Source: Neisseria dentiae (GTDB lineage Bacteria > Pseudomonadota > Gammaproteobacteria > Burkholderiales > Neisseriaceae). Taken from it: a stretch of 64,000 bases of DNA. The notes below the pieces were generated by a model. It saw nothing but the letters and a program-made list of their open reading frames with translations, was not told the DNA's origin and made no database searches. The stretch lies in the NCBI RefSeq assembly GCF_014055005.1, contig NZ_CP059570.1, positions 1,488,001-1,552,000 of the forward strand, given 5' to 3'. Positions 22,030 through 29,884 of the stretch are shown here, in pieces. Each line of letters starts with the position of its first letter. Within the stretch, counting starts at the first letter, position 1. The position numbers and the translations under genes were made by a program.

Positions 22030-23223
22030 TTACAACACTTTCACAATGCTTTCGCACAGATAGCGGATATTGTCGGCCGTGATGCCCGCCACGTTGATGC
22101 GGCCGCTGCGCACGGCGTAGATGGCGAATTCGTCTTTCAGGCGGTCAACCTGTTCGGGGTTTAAGCCCGAAAACGAAAACATGCCGTTTTGTTTCACGAT
22201 AAAGCTGAAATCCTGCCCGGCACCGTATTCTTTCAGCAAATCCACAAACTGCCGGCGCATTTCTTTGATGCGCGCGCGCATTTCGTCAAGCTCGGCAATC
22301 CATTGCGCTTTCAGGGCTTCGTCTTTCAACACCAGCGCCACGGTGGCACCGCCGTGCGAAGCGGGGTTGGAATACAGGGTGCGGATAATGGATTTCACCT
22401 GGCTGAAGGCACGGTTGGCGGTTTCGACGTCGGCGGCCACGATGGTAAACGCGCCCACGCGCTCGTTATACATGCCGAAGTTTTTCGAATAAGAGCTGGC
22501 CACCAGCAATTCTTTATTCAGTTTGGCAAACGCGCGCAGGCCGTAGGCATCTTCTTCCAAGCCGTTGGCAAAGCCCTGATAGGCGAAGTCGAACAGCGGC
22601 AGCCAGCCTTTTTCGGCCGACATTTTGGCCAAAGTTTCCCATTGTTCGGGCGTGGGGTCGATGCCGGTGGGGTTGTGGCAGCAGCCGTGCAGCAGCACCA
22701 CGTCGCCCGCTTCGGCCCGGCTCAAATCTTCAATCAGGCCGTCCCAATCGAGGGCGTGGGTGGTTTTGTCGTAATAGCGGTAGTCGCGGATATTGATGCC
22801 CACGGCCTTGAAAATGGCGTTGTGATTGGGCCAGGTGGGGGCGGAAATCCACACGTTTTTGGCGCCGGTTTGGCGTTTGATGAATTCGGCGGCCACGCGC
22901 AAGGCACCGGTGCCGCCCAGGCTTTGCGCGGTTTTGGCGCGTTTGGAAGCGATGATTTCGCTGTCGGCGCCGAAGAGCAGCACTTGGGTTTGCTCGTTAT
23001 AGTCGGCCACGCCGTCGATAGTAAGGTAGTTTTTGGTGTTTTCGGTTTCCAGCAGGCGTTTTTCGGCCTCTTTCACGGCCTTCACAATCGGGGTTTTGCC
23101 TTGGGCGTCTTTATACACGCCGATGCCCAGATTCACTTTGTTGCTGCGGGTTTCGGCTTTGAATGCTTCGCCCAGGCCCAGAATCGGGTCGGCCGGCGCG
23201 GCTTCGATTTTGTCGAAAAACAT
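22030..23223 (-). CDS. Aspartate/aromatic amino acid aminotransferase
   Basis: 397 residues from ATG 23223 (MFFDKIEAAPADPILGLGEA), with AAAGG upstream; the longer open frame crosses the untranslated region. It has the class I PLP-aminotransferase pattern of AspC/TyrB: NLGIGVYKDAQGKTP, LHGCCHNPTGIDPTPEQW (PLP-contacting Asn), and SSYSKNFGMYNERVGAF with the Schiff-base Lys. It interconverts aspartate or aromatic amino acids with 2-oxo acids. AspC versus TyrB specificity cannot be settled from sequence alone. Confidence 0.93.
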   Translation of the reverse strand: MFFDKIEAAPADPILGLGEAFKAETRSNKVNLGIGVYKDAQGKTPIVKAVKEAEKRLLETENTKNYLTIDGVADYNEQTQVLLFGADSEIIASKRAKTAQSLGGTGALRVAAEFIKRQTGAKNVWISAPTWPNHNAIFKAVGINIRDYRYYDKTTHALDWDGLIEDLSRAEAGDVVLLHGCCHNPTGIDPTPEQWETLAKMSAEKGWLPLFDFAYQGFANGLEEDAYGLRAFAKLNKELLVASSYSKNFGMYNERVGAFTIVAADVETANRAFSQVKSIIRTLYSNPASHGGATVALVLKDEALKAQWIAELDEMRARIKEMRRQFVDLLKEYGAGQDFSFIVKQNGMFSFSGLNPEQVDRLKDEFAIYAVRSGRINVAGITADNIRYLCESIVKVL

Positions 23224-23390
23224 GATGCTACCTTTCTGAAATGTGGAAGGAAAACTGCGGAAAAAATCAGGGTTAATCTTACGCTTTTTCACAAAAGATG
23301 AAAACCGCAAAACGGCCGGAATTTTGAGAAATATCAGAAGTGCGGCGAAACGCGTGCAATGGCTGCCGGCTTGGCAGGGCAATATGCGAA

Positions 23391-23421
23391 AGGCCGTCTG
23401 AAAACTGTTTTCAGACGGCCT
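23391..23421. terminator. Uptake-sequence inverted pair (terminator of rpiA)
   Basis: AGGCCGTCTGAAAAC / GTTTTCAGACGGCCT, 22 bases beyond the rpiA stop on the minus strand. Confidence 0.8.
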
Positions 23422-23442
23422 ATTGTTAACAATCTCTGCGGT

Positions 23443-24108
23443 TTAGTTCGGCGTGATCACTTTGGCGCCTTCCTGAGTGCCCAACACCAGCACGTCGGCG
23501 GCGTTGTGGGCGAACAGGCCGTTTTCCACCACGCCGGGGATTTTGTTGATTTCGTCTTCGAGCGTAACCGGCAGAGTGATGTTCAGATCGTGCACATCGA
23601 CAATCTGGTGGCCGTTAAAGGTGATGAAGCCCATGCGCAGCTCGGGCTGGCCGCCCAAAGCCACCAATTTGCGGGAAACCATGGAACGCGCCATCGGAAT
23701 CACTTCCACCGGCAGCGGAAACTTGCCCAAACGCGAAACATATTTGCTTTCGTCGGCGATGCACACGAATTTGTCGGCGATGCTGGCCACGATTTTTTCG
23801 TTGAGATGCGCGCCGCCGCCGCCTTTAATCATTTGCAGCGAGTGGTTCACTTCGTCGGCGCCGTCCACATAAAGCGACAGGTGCGACACTTCGTTCATCT
23901 GCACTTCGGGGATTTCGTAACGCGCCAGCATTTCGGAAGTGCCTTTCGAGGTGGAAACCGCACCTTTGATTTTTTTGCCGCTTTTGGCCAATGCTTCGAT
24001 AAACAAATTAACGGTGGAGCCGGTGCCGATGCCGATGTATTCGTTTTCGTTTACGAATTCCACGGCTTTTTCGGCGGCCATGCGTTTGAGTTCGTCTTGC
24101 GATGCCAT
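23443..24108 (-). CDS. rpiA: Ribose-5-phosphate isomerase A
   Basis: 221 residues from ATG 24108 (MASQDELKRMAAEKAVEFV). Motifs: IGIGTGSTVNLFIEAL, the phosphate loop AVSTSKGT, DGADEVNHSLQMIKGGGGAH with catalytic Asp and Glu, and SKYVSRLGKFPLPVEV. It interconverts ribose-5-phosphate and ribulose-5-phosphate in the pentose phosphate pathway. Full length. It is followed by its own terminator. Confidence 0.96.
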   Translation of the reverse strand: MASQDELKRMAAEKAVEFVNENEYIGIGTGSTVNLFIEALAKSGKKIKGAVSTSKGTSEMLARYEIPEVQMNEVSHLSLYVDGADEVNHSLQMIKGGGGAHLNEKIVASIADKFVCIADESKYVSRLGKFPLPVEVIPMARSMVSRKLVALGGQPELRMGFITFNGHQIVDVHDLNITLPVTLEDEINKIPGVVENGLFAHNAADVLVLGTQEGAKVITPN

Positions 24109-24194
24109 GCTTTCTCTCTCCATAAAAAATGAAACGGGTTAAACATTACATAAATATAGTAACAGCTTTTACCAAACCGCGCAGTATCCGCTGT

Positions 24195-24674
24195 TCAGAC
24201 GGCCTGCAACAGCACGGCGGCCTGCGCTTCGATGCCTTCCTGCCTGCCCAGATAGCCTAATTTTTCATTGGTTTTGCCTTTGATGTTAACGGCTGTTTCG
24301 CTCAAGCCCAAATCGGCGGCGATGTTGGCGCGCATGGCGGGGATATGCGGGGCGAGTTTGGGCTGCTGGGCGATGATGGTGCTGTCCACATTCACCACCC
24401 GCCAGCCCGCCGCCTGCACGCTTTTATAGGCTGCGCGCAGCAGCACGCGGCTGTCGGCGTCTTTGAATTCGGCAGCGGTGTCGGGAAAGTGGCTGCCGAT
24501 ATCGCCCAAACCCGCTGCTCCCAGCAGGGCATCGGTAACGGCGTGCAGCAGCGCATCGGCATCCGAATGGCCGAGCAGCCCTTTGTCAAACGGAATGGCC
24601 ACGCCGCCGAGAATCAGTTCGCGGCCTTCGACCAGTTGGTGGACATCATAACCCTGCCCGATGCGGATATTCAT
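24195..24674 (-). CDS. ispF: 2-C-methyl-D-erythritol 2,4-cyclodiphosphate synthase
   Basis: 159 residues from ATG 24674 (MNIRIGQGYDVHQL, zinc ligands Asp10 and His12), with LLGHSDADALLHAVTDALLG (third zinc His), GDIGSHFPD and NIKGKTNEKLGYLGRQEGIE. Forms the cyclic diphosphate in the MEP route to isoprenoids. ispD is not adjacent in this window. AAGGGA lies about 12 bases upstream of the start. Confidence 0.96.
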   Translation of the reverse strand: MNIRIGQGYDVHQLVEGRELILGGVAIPFDKGLLGHSDADALLHAVTDALLGAAGLGDIGSHFPDTAAEFKDADSRVLLRAAYKSVQAAGWRVVNVDSTIIAQQPKLAPHIPAMRANIAADLGLSETAVNIKGKTNEKLGYLGRQEGIEAQAAVLLQAV

Positions 24675-24779
24675 ATCAATCAATTCCCTTTCTGCCTTTC
24701 AGACGGCCTGAAAACGGTTAAACAATCAGGCCGTTATTGTACACAAAATAAGGCCGGAACCTTTGCAAAAGGCCGGTTC

Positions 24780-24900
24780 ACTCCTGAACATGCCTGTATC
24801 CCGTCATACCCGGGCCTGACCCGGATATCTGTTATTTCTTTTGAAACAAAAAGATGCCCGGGTTGAGCACGAGCATGACGCAGAGATTGTAAGATGGTGA
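24780..24900. repeat. Dispersed CCCGGGC-type inverted repeat
   Basis: CGTCATACCCGGGCCTGACC at 24799 and, inverted about 50 bases later, GCCCGGGTTGAGCACGAGCA ending in TGACG. It is related to the TACTCGGG repeats near 19.06 and 21.9 kb. It lies between ispF and the FNT channel gene. No gene seen. Confidence 0.55.
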
Positions 24901-24970
24901 AAGGAGTTTTGAAAAGGCCGCAGGCCGTCTGAAAGTTTCAGACGGCCTGCGAAACGGAACAAACAGCGCA

Positions 24971-25753
24971 TCAGGCCTTCAAACCGAGCTTGCCGCGGTA
25001 GGCATAGAAATACACCGCGCCCACAAACACCGCGCCGCCGATGGCGTTGCCCAGATACACCGACACCATGTTCCAACCGAACTGTGCCCACGAAATATCG
25101 GCGCCCGCCCAAATCGCGGCGGGAATCACAAACATATTCGCCACCACGTGCTGAAAGCCCACCAGCACGAAAATCATCACCGGAAACCAAATGCCCAGAA
25201 TCTTGCCCGAAAAGCTGTGCGCGCCGTAGCAAAGCCACACGCCCATGCACACCATCCAGTTGCAGCCTATGCCCGACACCAGCGCGCGGCCGAAATCCGC
25301 CGCCACCTTGCCCTCGGCCACCGAAATGGTTTTTTCCAGCACCGCGCCTTCGGTTAAGCCGACATAATGGCCGAAAAACCACGCCACAAAAAAAGCGCCG
25401 ACAAGATTGGCCAGCGTAACAATCAGCCAGTTGCGCCCCCACTGCGCCAGCGAAATCCGCTTCGCCAGCCACGCCACCAGCACCACCATCATATTGCCGG
25501 TAATCAGTTCACCGCCGCCTATCAGAATACACACCAGCCCGATGGGGAACACCGCCGCGCCGATAAACACCGCCAGGCTGCCCCAGTCGTGCGGCATGCC
25601 GCCCACCACTCGGATATAGGCCAAATAGCCCAGCGAAATATACATGCCGCCGAGAAAGCCCAAAAGGCTTAAGGTTAACGTGCTCCCTTTTACCTTCGCC
25701 ACGCCTTTTTCAACCGTTGCCTGCAAAATCTGCTCAGGATACAAATCGCTCAT
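24971..25753 (-). CDS. Formate/nitrite transporter (FNT family)
   Basis: 260 residues, six membrane helices. FNT landmarks: GLVCILIGGGELITGNMMVV, the channel His in VGFQHVVANMFVIPAAIWAG, and NMVSVYLGNAIGGAVFVGAV. The family forms pentameric channels for formate, nitrite or hydrosulfide. No nitrite reductase or pyruvate formate-lyase gene is adjacent, so the substrate is undecided. Start ATG 25753; an upstream region with an uptake sequence precedes it. Confidence 0.92.
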   Translation of the reverse strand: MSDLYPEQILQATVEKGVAKVKGSTLTLSLLGFLGGMYISLGYLAYIRVVGGMPHDWGSLAVFIGAAVFPIGLVCILIGGGELITGNMMVVLVAWLAKRISLAQWGRNWLIVTLANLVGAFFVAWFFGHYVGLTEGAVLEKTISVAEGKVAADFGRALVSGIGCNWMVCMGVWLCYGAHSFSGKILGIWFPVMIFVLVGFQHVVANMFVIPAAIWAGADISWAQFGWNMVSVYLGNAIGGAVFVGAVYFYAYRGKLGLKA

Positions 25754-26233
25754 GCTGTTACCTGCAATGCGTAATTAAACAACGTTATTATAGCGGCATT
25801 TCAGACGGCCTCATTGATATAGCTCATTTGTTTTGTAAGTTAATTACATTCTGTTTGCCACAACACCTTAGCGCCGCCAGCCGTCTGCCCGCCGCCGCAA
25901 AACGGAACCTTAACGCCCCGCCCCACTCCAATTATGACAGTTTTTTTACAGGGTTTTGCCATGAATCAAACTTCAGCCACAAGCCCGCCGCCCGCGCTTG
26001 CCTGCCCTTGCGTTTTAAAACATAATAACCGCCAGCATTTTTGTGTTTTATTACATTGAGCATAATAATATTACACACAGGCTCCCGCCGATCACTTACC
26101 GGAAAAACAGAAGTTTAAGAAAGTGTTGCTGCCCGGGTCTCCGGTTCAGAAGCGCTTTTCACGCACTGCCTGCCCCTTCAGGCAGTTTTTATCAGAGGCA
26201 ATTCTTTTAACTTTCAAAAGAAAAGGACGCTTT
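25754..26233. other. Intergenic region between divergent FNT and sugar porter genes
   Basis: 480 bases. Contains one uptake sequence (25800-25811) and an AT-rich stretch at 26030-26080 that could hold the promoter of the sugar porter. Short open frames here lack ribosome binding sites and are not convincing. No RNA structure recognised. Confidence 0.5.
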
Positions 26234-27562
26234 ATGAACCAGTCTAAACTTCTCTTCTGGTCGATTACGGTGGCGCTGGCAGGTTTTCTGTTCGGCTTCG
26301 ACACCGTGGTGATTTCGGGTGCCGACCAAGCCCTGCAAAAATTGTGGAACAGCTCCGATGCCTTCCACGGTTTGGTGGTGATGGCTTCGGCCTTGTGGGG
26401 CACGGTTATCGGTGCCCTGTTCGGCAGCATCCCCACCGATAAGCTGGGGCGCAAAAAAACGCTGATTATCATCGGCTTCTTATACATCATCGGCGCATTG
26501 GGTTCCGCGCTCGTTTCCGACCCCTACCTCTTTGCGATTTTCCGCTTTGTCGGCGGTTTGGGCGTGGGTGCATCCACCATCGCCGCACCCGCCTACGTAT
26601 CGGAAATCGCACCACCCGAACAACGCGGCCGTTTGGTGGCGATGTATCAGTTTAATATCGTGTTCGGCATCTTGATGGCCTATCTTTCCAACTTCCTCTT
26701 CAGCAGCCTGGATTTGGGCGCAAACACCTGGCGCTGGATGCTCGGCATCCAAGTGGTGCCGGCCGTGATTTACACCTTTATGGTGTTCGGCATCCCGATG
26801 TCGCCGCGCTGGCTGATGATGCAGGGCCGTTACGACGAAGCCCGCGCCGTATTGAAACAAATCAACCCCGGCGCCGATATGGAAGAAATGCTGGCCGCCG
26901 CCAAAGCCGACAGCGAGCATAAAAAAGAAAGCCTGTGGCTGAAAAAATACCGCCTGCCCGTATTGCTGGCCTTTCTAATCGCCTTCTTCAACCAAATGTC
27001 GGGCATCAACGCGTTTCTGTATTACGCCCCGCGCATTTTCGAAATCGCCGGTTTGGAAAAAAGCGCCGCCATGCTCAGCAGTGTGGGCATCGGCATCGTC
27101 AACCTGATTTTCACTTTCGTAGGCTTGGCCTTAATCGACAAGTTCGGGCGCCGCCAACTGATGTATATCGGCTCTTTCGGCTACATTATTTCGCTCGGCT
27201 TGGTATCCGTGGCCTTCTTCCTCGGCTGGAAAGGCATGGCCGTTCCCCTCTTCTTCTTCCTCTTCATCGCCGCCCACGCCATCGGCCAGGGCACGGTTAT
27301 TTGGGTGTTTATTTCTGAAATCTTCCCCAGCCACCTGCGCGCGCAAGGGCAATCGCTCGGCAGCTCCACCCACTGGGTGCTCGCCGCGGCCATTCCCGCC
27401 ATGATTCCGCTGCTGTTCGGCAGCATCGGCGCCGCTTGGGTGTTTGTGGGCTTTACCGCCATGATGGTCTTGCAGCTGCTGTTCGTGATGTTTATGATGC
27501 CCGAAACCAAAGGCGTGCCATTGGAAGAATTGTCCAAATCGTTAATCAAGGAAGATTCATAA
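26234..27562 (+). CDS. Sugar porter of the major facilitator superfamily
   Basis: 442 residues from ATG 26234 (MNQSKLLFWSITVALAGFLF). Twelve membrane helices. Sugar-porter signatures: GFDTVVISGADQAL, DKLGRKKTLI, PAYVSEIAPPEQRGRLVAMY, FFNQMSGINAFLYYAP, DKFGRRQLMYIGS and PETKGVPLEEL. A proton symporter for a hexose is most likely. The sugar kinase gene overlaps its stop by one base, so import and phosphorylation are coupled; fructose or glucose are the obvious candidates. Confidence 0.92.
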   Translation: MNQSKLLFWSITVALAGFLFGFDTVVISGADQALQKLWNSSDAFHGLVVMASALWGTVIGALFGSIPTDKLGRKKTLIIIGFLYIIGALGSALVSDPYLFAIFRFVGGLGVGASTIAAPAYVSEIAPPEQRGRLVAMYQFNIVFGILMAYLSNFLFSSLDLGANTWRWMLGIQVVPAVIYTFMVFGIPMSPRWLMMQGRYDEARAVLKQINPGADMEEMLAAAKADSEHKKESLWLKKYRLPVLLAFLIAFFNQMSGINAFLYYAPRIFEIAGLEKSAAMLSSVGIGIVNLIFTFVGLALIDKFGRRQLMYIGSFGYIISLGLVSVAFFLGWKGMAVPLFFFLFIAAHAIGQGTVIWVFISEIFPSHLRAQGQSLGSSTHWVLAAAIPAMIPLLFGSIGAAWVFVGFTAMMVLQLLFVMFMMPETKGVPLEELSKSLIKEDS

Positions 27563-28443
27563 TGAAAGTAACCAGCTTCGGCGAAGTATTATGGGACGAC
27601 TTTCCCGGCGGGAAAGTGCTCGGCGGCGCACCGCTCAACGTGCTCGTGCGCCTGCGCTCGCTCGGCGTCGATACCAGCATGATCAGCAGCAGGGGCGACG
27701 ATGCCGACGGCGAAGAGCTGCTGCGCCAAATCGAAAGCAAAAACGTCAACACCGATTTGCTGCAAGTGTGCAAAGACCAAGCCACCAGCCTGGTGAAAGT
27801 GCATCTCGATGCCTGCGGCAGCGCTTCCTACGAAATCGTTTACCCCTGCGCGTGGGACAGAATCCAAGTGGAAGAAGCCGCCCTGCAACGCGTGGCCGAG
27901 TCGGACGCTTTCATTTACGGCAGCCTTTCCACCCGCGACGAAGTTTCCCGCAAAACGCTCGAGCAATTGGTGGAAAAAGCCAAATTCAAAATTTTCGACG
28001 TTAACCTGCGCCCGCCGCACTACGACACCGGCCGCCTGCTCGAAATGATGAAAAAAGCCGACCTCATCAAGCTCAACGACGACGAATTGTATGAATTGTC
28101 GAAAGCCTACGGCTCCAAACATAACTCCATCGAGCAAAACATCCAGTTTCTCGCCAACCTGAGCGGCACGCCGCGTATCTGCGTTACCCTCGGCAGCCAC
28201 GGAGCCGTTTATTTTGAAAACGGCGAGCTTTACCGCCATTGCGGCTACCGCGTCAAAGTGGCCGACACGGTAGGCTCCGGCGACAGCTTCTTGGCCGGCC
28301 TCACCTACAAGCTGCTGAACAACACTCCGCCGCAGGAAGCCGTTTCATTCGCCTGCGCGCTGGGCGCGCTGGTGGCATCGCATCACGGCGCCACCCCCGA
28401 AATCAGCCTGGAAGAAGTTGAAAACTTTATGCACCCCGCTTGA
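27562..28443 (+). CDS. PfkB-family sugar kinase (probable fructokinase)
   Basis: 293 residues from ATG 27562. Ribokinase-fold features: N-terminal GEVLWDDFPGGKVLGGAPLN, a substrate-lid region, and the catalytic VADTVGSGDSFLAGLTYKLL with the anion hole and base Asp. The layout GEVLWD...GGAPLNV is typical of fructokinases of this family. It phosphorylates the sugar brought in by the porter encoded just upstream. A strong terminator follows. Confidence 0.9.
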   Translation: MKVTSFGEVLWDDFPGGKVLGGAPLNVLVRLRSLGVDTSMISSRGDDADGEELLRQIESKNVNTDLLQVCKDQATSLVKVHLDACGSASYEIVYPCAWDRIQVEEAALQRVAESDAFIYGSLSTRDEVSRKTLEQLVEKAKFKIFDVNLRPPHYDTGRLLEMMKKADLIKLNDDELYELSKAYGSKHNSIEQNIQFLANLSGTPRICVTLGSHGAVYFENGELYRHCGYRVKVADTVGSGDSFLAGLTYKLLNNTPPQEAVSFACALGALVASHHGATPEISLEEVENFMHPA

Positions 28444-28467
28444 TAGACAGTATTATTTTCTCCGATA

Positions 28468-28499
28468 AACGGTATCTTTTTCACAAGATACCGTTTTTT
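28468..28499 (+). terminator. Terminator after the sugar operon
   Basis: AACGGTATCTT / AAGATACCGTT (11-bp perfect stem, 6-base loop), followed by T4. Confidence 0.93.
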
Positions 28500-28569
28500 G
28501 AGTTCCACTACTCTCTCCAAAAATAATAATCAAAAATAAAACGTGCTGCTGCTTCTCGGCACTACCACA

Positions 28570-29385
28570 TTATTTCTTCAACACTGCCCGCTTCACCACC
28601 ACCCACCAGTCTTTGGCTTCCAGCACGGGACGGCGGTTGAACACGTCGTAGCGGTTGGTTTCGAGTTTGTGCAGAATCTGCTGCGCGCCGAGAACAATCA
28701 TGCGCAATTCCAGCCCCATCCGCCCTTTAAGCGTTTTGGCCAGCGGCGAGCCGGCTTTGAGCATTTTATGGGCGCGTTCGCATTCATAGGCCATCAGCCG
28801 CTGAAAAGCGAAATCCGCCCTGCCCTCGGCAATCTGCGCCTCGCTCACGCCGAATTTCTGCAAATCGTCCTGCGGGATATACACGCGCCCTTTCTGCCAA
28901 TCCACGGCCACGTCCTGCCAAAAATTAATCAGTTGCAGCGCGGTGCAGATGCCGTCGCTCTGCGCCGTGCTCAAAGGGTCGTGTTCGCCGTAAAGGTGGA
29001 GCATGATGCGGCCCACGGGATTGGCGGAACGGCGGCAATAGTCGACCAGCTCGCCGAAATTCTGGTAACGCTTCTGCCGCACATCCTGCCCGAATGCAGA
29101 AAGCAGGTCGTAAAACGGCTGCAAAGGCAGGCCGAACGGTTGCAGCGCTTCGGCCTGCAAACGCTGCACCAAAGCGGTTTGCGGCGTTTCACCGCGGCCG
29201 ATTCTGTCTAATTCGGCGCGCAAATCGCCCAAACCCTGCAAGCGTTCGGCATCGGTTGCGCCGCCTTCGTCGGCAATATCGTCGGCGGTGCGGGCAAAGG
29301 CATAAACGGCATGGGTGGGCTTGCGCAAACGGCGCGGCAGCACAATGGAGCCGACGGGAAAGTTTTCGTAGTGGTTAACCGACAT
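28570..29385 (-). CDS. Squalene/phytoene synthase family protein (HpnC-like)
   Basis: 271 residues. Start MSVNHYENFPVGSIVLPRRL, then YAFARTADDIADEGG (first Asp-rich motif), YCRRSANPVGRIMLHLYGEH and LQLINFWQDVAVDWQKGRVY (second Asp-rich motif). HYENFPVGS...LP is the typical beginning of HpnC, which with HpnD and HpnE makes squalene from farnesyl diphosphate. No hpnD or hpnE is next to it, so the pathway role here is uncertain. Uptake sequences stand upstream. Confidence 0.85.
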   Translation of the reverse strand: MSVNHYENFPVGSIVLPRRLRKPTHAVYAFARTADDIADEGGATDAERLQGLGDLRAELDRIGRGETPQTALVQRLQAEALQPFGLPLQPFYDLLSAFGQDVRQKRYQNFGELVDYCRRSANPVGRIMLHLYGEHDPLSTAQSDGICTALQLINFWQDVAVDWQKGRVYIPQDDLQKFGVSEAQIAEGRADFAFQRLMAYECERAHKMLKAGSPLAKTLKGRMGLELRMIVLGAQQILHKLETNRYDVFNRRPVLEAKDWWVVVKRAVLKK

Positions 29386-29422
29386 ATGGGTTCTTCCGGC
29401 AAGTTATAAGTTACAGCGTGAA

Positions 29423-29467
29423 AGGCCGTCTGAAAACAAATATTAGCAGCATATTTTTCAGACGGCC
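29423..29467. terminator. Uptake-sequence inverted pair
   Basis: AGGCCGTCTGAAAA and its complement around a 17-base loop, between the 4.5S RNA terminator and the HpnC-like gene. Confidence 0.6.
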
Positions 29468-29474
29468 TGCAAAC

Positions 29475-29510
29475 AAAAACACCGACGCATCAACAGCAGT
29501 CGGTGTTTTT
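29475..29510 (-). terminator. Terminator of 4.5S RNA
   Basis: AAAAACACCGAC (29475-29486) and GTCGGTGTTTTT pair; on the minus strand the stem is followed by a T run. It lies just beyond the 3' end of the 4.5S RNA. Confidence 0.8.
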
Positions 29511-29519
29511 CAAATCCGG

Positions 29520-29617
29520 GGCGGCGAGCCAAACCCCCGGCACTGGCGCATCAGAGTGGGCTGCTGGCTTCCGCCCCTGACCCGTTGTTCCGAATTACCA
29601 TGCGGGGAGACCCGCCG
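29520..29617 (-). ncRNA. ffs: 4.5S RNA (signal recognition particle RNA)
   Basis: The minus strand carries the SRP core GGGTCAGGGGCGGAAG with CCAGCAGCCC, matching the GGUCAGG..GGAAG..AGCAGCC loop that binds Ffh. The outer ends pair (CGGCGGGTC with GGCTCGCCG), closing a long hairpin of about 98 nt, the short bacterial SRP RNA type. Downstream there is a strong terminator. End positions are approximate. With Ffh and FtsY it targets nascent membrane proteins. Confidence 0.9.
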
Positions 29618-29884
29618 TAAGCTGCGTATTATATCCGCTTTAACCGCGCAAACCAAGCGCTAATTGCGCCTGCCGCCTGCAAAAACAACAGGATTGTCAA
29701 CAAAACTACCTGCCTGCATGAACGGCCTGCATATTGCACGCCCATATTTTTCCATTGAAAAAAGGCAGGAATTACATTACATTAAGCCCCCTTGTTTTAT
29801 GCTTTCAAGCGGCCTTAGCCGGATTTAGAGGCCGTCTGAAAACAAAAATCCGCAAACACAACAATATTTCGGAACCGCCCGCTT

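Noticed and set aside
22189..23301. 370-codon plus-strand frame opposite the aminotransferase gene
   Set aside because: No motif or ribosome site; low-complexity His/Gly/Phe composition typical of an antisense frame of a GC-rich gene.
24804..25472. Long minus-strand frame rich in Gly and Arg overlapping the FNT gene
   Set aside because: It is a shadow of the GC-rich channel gene; the FNT frame shows membrane helices and family motifs.
25717..26025. Possible gene upstream of the sugar porter (102 codons)
   Set aside because: No ribosome site, crosses an uptake sequence, and the composition is unlike neighbouring proteins.
29418..29663. An 81-codon open frame on the plus strand
   Set aside because: It overlaps the 4.5S RNA core and its terminator on the other strand and has no ribosome binding site.
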